A stretch of DNA of 64,000 nucleotides from Aselliscus stoliczkanus (Eukaryota; Chordata; Mammalia; Chiroptera; Hipposideridae): assembly GCA_033961575.1 (NCBI GenBank), contig CM066736.1, positions 88,581,352 through 88,645,351 of the forward strand, read 5' to 3'. Made by a program: the position numbers and the translations under genes. The notes beneath the pieces were generated by a model, which was given only the letters and a program-made list of their open reading frames with translations, was not told the origin of the DNA and searched no databases. Of this stretch, positions 59,600 to 64,000 are shown one piece after another (position 1 is the stretch's first letter; every line of letters starts with the position of its first letter).

Positions 59600-60069
59600 T
59601 TGTTTTTTGGTTTTTTTGTTAAAGATTTTATTGGGGAATTGGGGGAGGGGAACAGCGTTGGGGAATGGGGGAGGGGAACAGACAAGTTGCTGTCCTTTTG
59701 TTCTTCAGTCTAGTTGTGGAGGATGTTGCTTCACTGGCCCATGTTGGTATCGTCATTGCGCTCTTCCCGGATGAGGCAGATCGGTCAGCAGCCTCTGGAC
59801 GGCCACTGACAGCAGCTCTTGGCAGCTCATACCAGCTGCCAGCCGCTCACACTGGCTGCCGGCCACTCACTGTAGCCTATGGAAGCCCACTGCAGCAGGG
59901 GCTGCAGCTATGCCGTCCTGGGGACTCACAGCAGCCCAGCTCCAGGTGGAGCTGTTGTTCACCATCTTAGCTGTAGAGGGCAGTGTCAGTGGCCCTCATA
60001 TGTGGGATCCGAACCGGGGTCGCTGGTGTCCTAATCCAGCTTTTAACCAACACACCACTCGGCCGGCCC
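59600..60069 (-). mobile_element. Composite SINE (~470 bp), antisense
   Basis: AAAGATTTTATTGGGGAATT, a doubled GGGGAGGGGAACAG segment, TCTAGTTGTGGAGGATGTTG, a long middle of GCTCACACTGGCTGCCGGCC-type units, CTGTAGAGGGCAGTGTCAGT and the head end CACTCGGCCGGCCC. Longest composite copy. Flanks TGTGTATACATAT and TTGTGTACATAT suggest a target duplication. Confidence 0.9.
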
Positions 60070-60754
60070 TTTGTGTACATATATTGAGTGCTGAGTGGTG
60101 TGTGTGGTCTATGGGAAAAGCTTAGGATAAACTGTGAGGACACTGGGCTGTATTTCCAGCTCTGCTATGCTTCCTGCAGCATCTAGACAGGGCTCTTCTC
60201 TCACCTTCAGGCTCTGCGAATACAGAGGAGAATTGGTCTGTCTCTGACCTGAGGAGCTATCTACAGAATAGCTGTGAACAGGGATAGATTCCCAGGAAAG
60301 GGAGGGAGCAGGAAGGACAACAGAAGGCCAGGAATAGAAGGGGAACACTGAGAGCTGGAGGGGTGGGGAGGCTTCCCAGAGAAGGGGCCTGGGAGAACAG
60401 GAATCAGGGAGACAAGCGGTGGGGTTCCGGGCCTGAGGAGTGGCCCAGACAATAGTGTCGGGATGAGTGTGGGGAGGGGAAGCGCACAGCTTCTCTGATG
60501 TGATGGGTCACTGTCTCCCTCTGATTGCTTCCTTGATGGGAGCTCACAACCAAAAAGAAGCGCTCACTCCACATCTCTGATCATGGGTAAGATTTCCCTA
60601 TAATCAACACAAACTTCTAATTGGAGATAGTAATCAGACTGTTGAAATAGTGAAAATAAGGTTGAAAGTGGTAAAGGAGCTAGCAGTCAAAATGGGAAGG
60701 GAGAGTGAAGGTGAAAGTTACTATAATGAACATCGTGCAACCTGTACAATCCTT

Positions 60755-60925
60755 TTTTCAATCATTTTTGAGCTTTTTATCTTAATCCAGACAAAACCCC
60801 TAGAGCTAGGCAGGGTAGCAATCATTACTACCAGAGAAGCAAAGCAAGTACCCTGGATCACACAGCCAGGGAGCTGTAATCCCACTGGCTCCCAATCCAG
60901 TGCTCTTCACAAGGCTGGGAGCCAG
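60755..60925 (-). repeat. MIR SINE, antisense
   Basis: AGGCAGGGTAGCAATCATTA, GATCACACAGCCAGGGAGCT and CCAATCCAGTGCTCTTCACA follow antisense MIR order. Confidence 0.75.
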
Positions 60926-61539
60926 CTGCATGTAAGGGGAGGGGTGAGTTGTGGAAACTGCAGTGGTGTGTGGGAGAGCTGGATCACTTGGAAGGCCAGT
61001 GTGGCTGATAGGACTGTGCGGGGTGGGACCGAGTGGGTGAGGAGCTGACAGGGCTACAGGGGGTGATGATGTCAATATTACTGATAATAATAGCCTAACA
61101 TAGTTGTATAGGGCAGTTACTGTTGTGGTTTTTTAAACCCTTTTAATATACATTATCTCCTTTGATATTCAGAGGTAGGCAAAGGGCCAGGAAAGGGTGG
61201 TGTCAAGGGCAGAGGGAGTAACAAGCCTCCTCCCCTACTCCAAGCCCTTTGCAAGCTGTTCCTACCAGCTCTGAGACCTGAAGCCCTCCCACCCTGCCCT
61301 AATTTCAGCACTGTCCCCGGGAAAAGCAAGTGGGCCTCTCTCTCTAACCACTTCCTCTCCACTTCCCACCCACAGAGCATAGTTAGGCCCTGATCTTACT
61401 TAATCTGCCACCCAGGCAGAGAGGTATGCAGGACCTGCAAAGAGACGAGGGACTTTGGCCTACGAGAGCCACACTGTCAGAAGGCTCTCCTGGGGCAGAA
61501 AGAATAGCCACGTTGTGTGTGGCCTCAAGATGGCACCTG

Positions 61540-61830
61540 TAAAAAGTCCATTCATTTAGTACATCTTACTGAAGACCTGTTGTTTGCCAGGCCCTGTGCT
61601 GGACAGTGAGTGTCTAAGTGGATCAGACATGGTCCCTGACTTCTAAGAGCACTCAGTCGTGGATGGAACCAGACTGTGTTAACACAGAGTGATCAGCATG
61701 GTAAGACAGAAGCAGGAGAGCTGGCAGGAGCACGGAGGATGGTACCAGACCTGGGGTGGGGGGAGACAAGGAAGCTTTCCTGGAGGAGAAGACTGAACTG
61801 GGTCTTAAAAGATAACAGTTATTTGCTGGA
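61540..61830. repeat. Old interspersed repeat, same type as 3590-3900
   Basis: TTTGCCAGGCCCTGTGCTGG, GACATGGTCCCTGACTTCTA, GCTTTCCTGGAGGAGAAGAC and TGGGTCTTAAAAGATAACAG appear in the usual order. Confidence 0.5.
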
Positions 61831-61834
61831 AGAC

Positions 61835-63235
61835 CAAGTTGGGAGTGGGATTGGAGAGAGCGGTTAGGGCCCATGTGAAAATGATCTGCCCTCAGTTTAG
61901 TGGGGGAAACCTCTTGAAGGGCCATGAGCTTGGGGCTGGGTTCTGAGCACATTCAGGGAAGCCGGGGTGACCACCTGTTTCAGGTGTAGTAAAGGGGAGT
62001 TAGGAAGATCTTTTTCCTCTCAGAAAGTCTAAGATTGTGTCAAACCAAAGGTAGACGTGCCAGAGAAGAGCAGTGGGCTTCCTGGGTCCGGGTGAGCCAG
62101 GCCTTCTCTCACCAACGCCATTTCCACTGCCTTATCTTGACCTGGGTGAAGAGACCCAAGCCAGCCACTAGCACCAACCAGGACTAGCCCATGACCACCC
62201 CCCTCCCCACATCCTACTTTCCTGGTCCCAACCCTATTGACAGCCCCCAGAATCTGAAGGAATTCAAGACAAATGGTTAAGAGGATGGAGTTAATAAAAT
62301 TTGAAAAATTGAGGCCTGTCACTCCACTAAACTTTTTTCAATACCACTGACAGAAACATATTTCCCCAATGAGTGACCTTCCACAGCTGTAGCGGGCAAG
62401 CGCAGCCGCAGCAGTGCTGCCAGGAAGCCAGTCTGCTATTTATCAAATATTATAAGCTGGGACACACTAATCTGGAGCCGGGAGAGGAGGGGAGGGGTCC
62501 TGCACTGCACTGCCTGGGGTGCTCCAGGTGTTGGCCCCAGCCCCAGACAGCCAGTGGGAGGTGACTGATGGCGTGCGATTAGCACTTCCCGCCTTCGCCC
62601 AGCCCTCTCACTTGCTCCCAGAGGCCTGACCCTCTAGACCAGCTGCTCGGCCTGGAGGGGCTCTGGGTGGGAGGCAAGGGGAGGTCAGGCCAGGGCATGG
62701 GCCATCCTGATGCCCCCAGAGAGGGCAGGCAGGCGAGGCCCAACGTGGTTATTTATTGGAGTGTAATGGTTTGTGGCCGGTGGTCGTGGAGGTGAAATCG
62801 ATCAGTTGTAGAAGTCAGGTTCTATCAATTATTACAGCAATTAGTCAAGTCAGAGCATCAGAGCAAGAGTGTGGGGGTTGGGGGCTAATATTAGATGGAC
62901 ATTATCCATAGTGCCCCCCGTCTCAGCCTTCCTAAAGTGGGAGCAGAAGTGCTACCATAAGGCTCCAGAACCTTGGGGAACCCAGCTGGCCTCCCCTCTC
63001 AGAAGTGGCTGAGGTGGAGCCTGACGGACAGCCTCCTAGACTGGTTTAAAAGGCGCCCCTGTGCTGGCTGGCCCTAGTGCAGACATGTCCTACCTGTCCC
63101 CATCCCATCCTTGATAAGAAGTGACACAACTCCTACTAGAAATTACTCAGTGGCCAATGTTTATGGCACACATTTTTCATTCTGTAAGCAAATATAGATC
63201 ACTGACAGCACTTGTTTGAAGCGGTTAATCTCATC
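61835..63235. other. Intron sequence, possible conserved element at 62740-62900
   Basis: No coding similarity. 62740-62900 (GGTTATTTATTGGAGTGTAA, GAAATCGATCAGTTGTAGAA, ATCAATTATTACAGCAATTA) has AT-rich homeodomain-site-like wording and no repeat, so it is a candidate conserved element. Evidence is composition only. Confidence 0.3.
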
Positions 63236-63237
63236 CT

Positions 63238-63368
63238 CAGTTCTCCCACTGTCTTCCTCTCTCACCTTGTCTTTCTCTTCCCCCTCCCCTTCTCTCTCCC
63301 ATTTTCTTCTCTCTTCCTTATCCATTTCTCTTCTCTTCACTCCTCTTTCCCTTCTTTCCCCTCCCCCT
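63238..63368. repeat. Pyrimidine (CT)-rich low-complexity tract
   Basis: About 130 bp almost wholly C and T on the + strand, with irregular TCTC, TTCC and CCCC units. Confidence 0.9.
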
Positions 63369-63369
63369 G

Positions 63370-64000
63370 ATCACCCTTCTGTGCCAGTCCATATCTAGTG
63401 ACAGAGCTCCCCTTGAGGCTGCCAAAGAAAGGAGAGGCCTTTCCACTGCCTAGTTACAGTTCCCTTTCTGCCCTAGCTGTGGTCCCAGGTGCTGCCTGAG
63501 CACAGAGAGAACAAGGTGGCCTGGGAAGGCCAGGCCAGGTGAACAAGACCCTTAGCACTTAGGCCTTTCCTGAGCCCCAACAGTACTGCATGTCTGTTTC
63601 TCCTGTGATCCAGCACACGGATCACACTCAGCCTGAAGTATAGCTGTGTGGTCATCTCTCATTCCCATTAGCTTCTGAAGAGCTAGAACTGTGCCTAGAC
63701 TCGAACTCTGGGTAGCACTTAATAAAGACAGGAAGAAGAAGCAGAGAAGGAAAAGTCACAGGGGTGTGAGGAAAACCTGAAAAAGTGGTTTTATAGAACT
63801 CAAAGGAGCAGAACGGCCAAAGTATCAGTTGCTACAGAGTGGTCAAGGAATATAGAAAAAGAAAACTATTCCTTGACTTTGTCCCCCATCATCCTGCTTA
63901 CAGGGCCCTGCTAATACGAAGTGCCCAGAAAGTACCAACAGAATTGAAAGAAAGAATGAGGCTCCAACTGAGCCTCTGAGGACTTGCCTACCAGTTAGGA
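63370..64000. other. Intron sequence to window end
   Basis: 63660-63735 looks like an L2 3' end (AGAACTGTGCCTAGACTCGA, TAGCACTTAATAAAGACAGG). No further CLPB exon seen. Confidence 0.45.

Overview
This window is vertebrate nuclear DNA from the interior of one large gene. It has spliced exons separated by introns of about 20 kb, filled with interspersed repeats of mammalian type (MIR, L2, L1) plus younger lineage-specific SINEs and DNA transposons. The gene is CLPB, the mitochondrial ankyrin-repeat AAA+ disaggregase (Skd3), read left to right on the + strand. The organism is most likely a bat, possibly a rhinolophoid (horseshoe or leaf-nosed bat). The reasons are tRNA-derived SINEs ending in a 'CCTCCACAACTAGATTGAA'-type body and a compact family headed 'GGCCGGCCGAGTGGC', together with short piggyBac-, mariner- and hAT-type elements. 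Primate Alu, rodent B1, carnivore and ruminant SINEs were not seen. The species call is inference from memory of repeat families.

Layout: CLPB exon 1106-1192 (end of ankyrin repeat 1 and most of repeat 2), intron of 19.7 kb, exon 20926-21029 (rest of repeat 2 and following linker), intron of 20.9 kb, exon 41897-42025 (start of repeat 3), then at least 22 kb of the next intron to the window end. The three exons join in phase and encode residues about 152 to 288 of the long human isoform, minus the alternative segment. Neither the start codon, the mitochondrial targeting region nor the AAA+ domain is in the window. Inside the second intron, at 27504-27588, lies the counterpart of the alternatively spliced ankyrin-linker exon that distinguishes the long and short human isoforms. 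Its reading frame is recognisable, but its upstream splice boundary gives a frame-shifting 85-bp exon. A downstream AG would give an in-frame 69-bp version.

The rest is intron. I count 21 lineage-specific SINE insertions, most with clear target-site duplications: eleven compact ones (about 100 bp, one severely 5'-truncated), six of the longer CTCCACAACTAGA or dimeric types, and four composites of about 420-470 bp joining the compact head to the longer tail. There are several L1 fragments on both strands, many old MIR and L2 pieces, a 123-bp piggyBac MITE inside an L1, an 80-bp mariner MITE inside a MIR, two copies of a TA-flanked MITE, a hAT element with repeated termini, a decayed C2H2 zinc-finger fragment, and microsatellites, one cluster of which is enclosed by 51-bp inverted arms.

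All long open frames outside the exons look fortuitous or repeat-derived. I found no RNA gene, CRISPR array, operon or new enzymatic system. The most interesting points are the altered alternative CLPB exon and the composite and nested mobile elements.
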